Program-made: the position numbers and the translations under genes | Notes under the pieces: generated by a model | Seen by the model: the letters and a program-made list of their open reading frames with translations, nothing else | The model's database searches: none | Told to the model about the DNA's origin: nothing | Assembly: GCA_000711775.1 (NCBI GenBank) | Contig: ARYC01003482.1 | Coordinates: 1 to 64,000, forward strand | Source of the DNA: Oxytricha trifallax | Lineage: Eukaryota; Ciliophora; Spirotrichea; Sporadotrichida; Oxytrichidae | Reading direction: 5' to 3' | Length of the DNA: 64,000 nt | Part shown: positions 61,931 through 64,000 of the stretch, in pieces | Position numbering within the stretch: position 1 is the first letter of the stretch | How the letters are laid out: each line of letters begins with the position of its first letter

Positions 61931-63228
61931 ATGTTGATAAACAACTTTGCGAAATACTCAGGCAAGGGCACGCCAATGATTTCCCGCCGTGGTAAATCAA
62001 CAATCTGTCTCTACGCTTGTTTCAAACACGGCTTGACTGAGCACGAAATGGAAGCTACTGGGATGAAGCCTCTCCTAGACCAGGAGTTAATTGATAACAT
62101 CAAAACCAAAGACAAATATGCAAATGCTCAGTCCAGGGTGTTTTAATAGTTTGGGAATGCGAATAATAGCACTGGTTTTGGGGGAGGGAATGGCAACTAG
62201 TTAAGTGAAATAAGAGAAAAAATTAAGGGTGGGAATCCGTATTATATAAGCATGAGTCAAATAATAATGCTGTTATAAGTTTTAATCAATCAAATGATTG
62301 GTAAATTTATAATTTCAATAGTATGGAAACCCATCATTAGGACTGTAGAGTGGATACACGAAAGAAAATATGGGAGAAAATTAAAATAAAAATGGATAGA
62401 AAAATGTTAACGCTAAAAGTGCAGATAAAAGGAATATTCCAAATGTGAATTATTAAATATTTTATTTCAAGAAATGTGATAAATTTTCCATTCTCATTAT
62501 ACTATTGATAACGATTAGCATTTAGATCAGAGCAACCTAGAAGACCCCTCTTTGATGAATGGCTACGATTTCTTAAGAGAATTGTGTATAAATTTATTTC
62601 ATGAAAAAAAGAAGGGTAACATTGAAAAATAGAGGCCTCAAAGCAGTGCTTTTAGGGGAATTTCCAGAGACAAATTACTTATTTATGTAAGTTTTAATAA
62701 TTTTAAGAATATCTGGGCGATTTTATATTTTGAACAAAAAAATTATGTTTAATTTTGATTTATAGAATATTAAACAAGTTGGACCACATTGTGGTAGATA
62801 TAAACCCAGCTACTCTTAAATCGAACAGTAAGTATTTTTAATGATTTTGTATGATAATTATGACTACTATTCTACACAATTTACGAAGTAAAACAAAATT
62901 ATAATGTTCGTTCATTTATGTAGACGTGTTAGAGTAGCCAATTTTAATCTGAATCAAGCTGAAAATCCCTATGAAAATCCATTTCCTACTGAAACAGAAT
63001 AAATTAGTACAGTGATGCGACCATTAAGTGTATGTGAGAAGTTTAAACATAAATAGGAAAAGATTAATTATTGCCGATTAATAATTTTTAATTTTATTTA
63101 CATTAAAATTCATAATTATTATTATAATGACAAAAATAACATAAATCAACATATTTTATTTTTATTCAAATTAATTTATAAACAATCCAGCAATAACAAC
63201 AGTAGGAGAAGGAATAATTGAATAAGAA
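61931..63228 (+). CDS. Unidentified gene, conserved-looking N-terminus
   Basis: ATG 61931 opens MLINNFAKYSGKGTPMISRR, continuing GKSTICLYACFKHGLTEHEM and DQELIDNIKTKDKYANAQSR in relatively GC-rich sequence, then a Gly/Asn-rich linker (GFGGGNGNQLSEIREKIKGG). Later segments: YGNPSLGLQSGYTKENMGEN, DPSLMNGYDFLRELCINLFH, RGISRDKLLIY, DHIVVDINPATLKSN, VANFNLNQAENPYENPFPTE and MRPLSVCEKFKHK. The end is either EGIIEQENK with TGA at ~63226-63228 or a nearby alternative. Some segment joins are uncertain (one apparent frame change near 62250). No family recognised; no signal peptide; an intracellular protein is likely. The dense N-terminal segment is the best query for a homology search. Confidence 0.65.
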
Positions 63229-63321
63229 AACAAGTGAGATTTAATAAAAATACCTTATTTAATTTATGAGTAAATTAAATTTTATGAGAAAAGAAATTTA
63301 TTAAATAATAATAATAATATA

Positions 63322-64000
63322 TCAAATCAGAAGCAATTTTTATTGTTTTGCCATTAATTCATAGTTTTATAGTATTTATCCATCTGTAAATTATACAATA
63401 AGTCTAATCTGAGTTGGTGCTACTGCTTTTAACTATAATATAAAATGTTTTAATATTTCAAGAAGATAAAAGTAAAACAATAATCGTGTTTATCTATATA
63501 GAATATTAGTTTCTACTTACTATGGATCATCATTTACAGTATTTTGATTTATGACACTTGTTATAAGCAAATAAATATAATATCTTTTATGCTTATTTTT
63601 ACTTTATTTTAAATGTAATTTAGATAATTAAACTATTATAATAAGTCTATAAAGAAAATTTATAAAGCAAATAGTGTGCTTCATCAAACATGCCCAAACT
63701 GTACTTCAGCCCATCTTTGGTAAATCGCAAAAGATCTCTGCGGAGATTGCCAGTTGGCTTGTTTTGAAATTCTGCGTGCTTTTCTATCACTATTCGCATG
63801 TCTAATGGTATGTCTGACCCTGGAGAAGTATAATGATCATTAATATAATTATATCATAATATATTGATCTTTTTCTGTTTAAATCTCAAACATATATGAA
63901 ACAATGTTCTATTTGAAAGTTCATGATTGAAATAAACTAAAAAATAGTATTTTTCTTTAAAATTTTAGACATCCTATTTATTATACAAGAGTACAGATTT
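63322..64000 (-). CDS. Unidentified gene, C-terminal part (runs off window)
   Basis: Complement gives PGSDIPLDMRIVIEKHAEFQ, NKPTGNLRRDLLRFTKDGLK and YSLGMFDEAHYLLYKF (~63840-63650), and after an interruption VAPTQIRLIVQFTDGQILQN, YELMAKQQKLLLI, ending at TGA 63324-63322. The first part is GC-richer than its surroundings and clearly protein-like; I do not recognise the family. It converges on the gene to its left, with their stop codons about 95 bp apart, so the two 3' flanks are very short. Confidence 0.65.

Noticed and set aside
1-64000. Bacterial genes, operons, CRISPR arrays, tRNA or rRNA genes
   Set aside because: No ribosome-binding-site/ORF organisation, no regularly spaced repeats and no cloverleaf or rRNA-like block seen by eye; the code and introns are ciliate.

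Overview
The window looks like germline (micronuclear) DNA of a hypotrich ciliate close to Oxytricha/Sterkiella. Four things support this. (1) Real genes read through TAA and TAG as Gln and end at TGA. (2) Two Tc1/mariner-type telomere-bearing elements (TBE) are present, with C4A4-like ends and 3-bp ANT target duplications. (3) Genes are cut by short AT-rich internal eliminated sequences (IESs) flanked by direct repeats of about 2-13 bp (pointers); removing one repeat plus the insert restores the reading frame, and paralogues often confirm the join. (4) Macronuclear chromosomes of these ciliates are only a few kb, whereas this is a 64-kb multigene stretch. A standard-code ORF scan shatters the genes, so the calls below come from ciliate-code reading of both strands. 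Intron/IES boundaries are given only where I could verify them by eye.

Layout. 1-483: end of a TBE. 487-11659: gene A1, a giant surface protein with a Cys-rich N-terminus, beta-helix-like repeats, EGF-like Cys clusters, several membrane spans and a Gln-rich tail. 11660-15248: AT-rich spacer with a GC-rich island (small ORF) and a MITE. 15249-32004: gene A2, a paralogue of A1, interrupted by a full-length decayed TBE (15651-19560) and by a 2.2-kb IES that contains an entire antisense gene, UTP15. 32706-39372: products of a tandem duplication: a fragment of gene B, a 1.86-kb inverted-repeat element, and A3 (the 3' third of an A gene). 39009-44530 (minus): gene B, a secreted Asn-rich/beta-helix-like protein carrying a 2.08-kb hAT-like element whose 8-bp target duplication serves as the pointer. 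45061-52534: an alpha-glucosidase I (GH63) locus lying on both strands, with an inverted duplicate of its middle part. 53068-61819 (minus): a membrane RING-H2 protein, a Gln/Asn-rich protein, and a large Gln/Asn-rich protein interrupted by a 414-bp foldback MITE. 61931-64000: two unidentified genes facing each other.

Common theme: almost every gene must be processed by programmed DNA elimination, and several IESs are recognisably transposons (TBE, hAT-like element, foldback MITE). One IES houses a second gene. The ER glucosidase acts on N-glycans, which fits a genome region encoding very large N-glycosylated surface proteins, but I infer no operon-like link between them.
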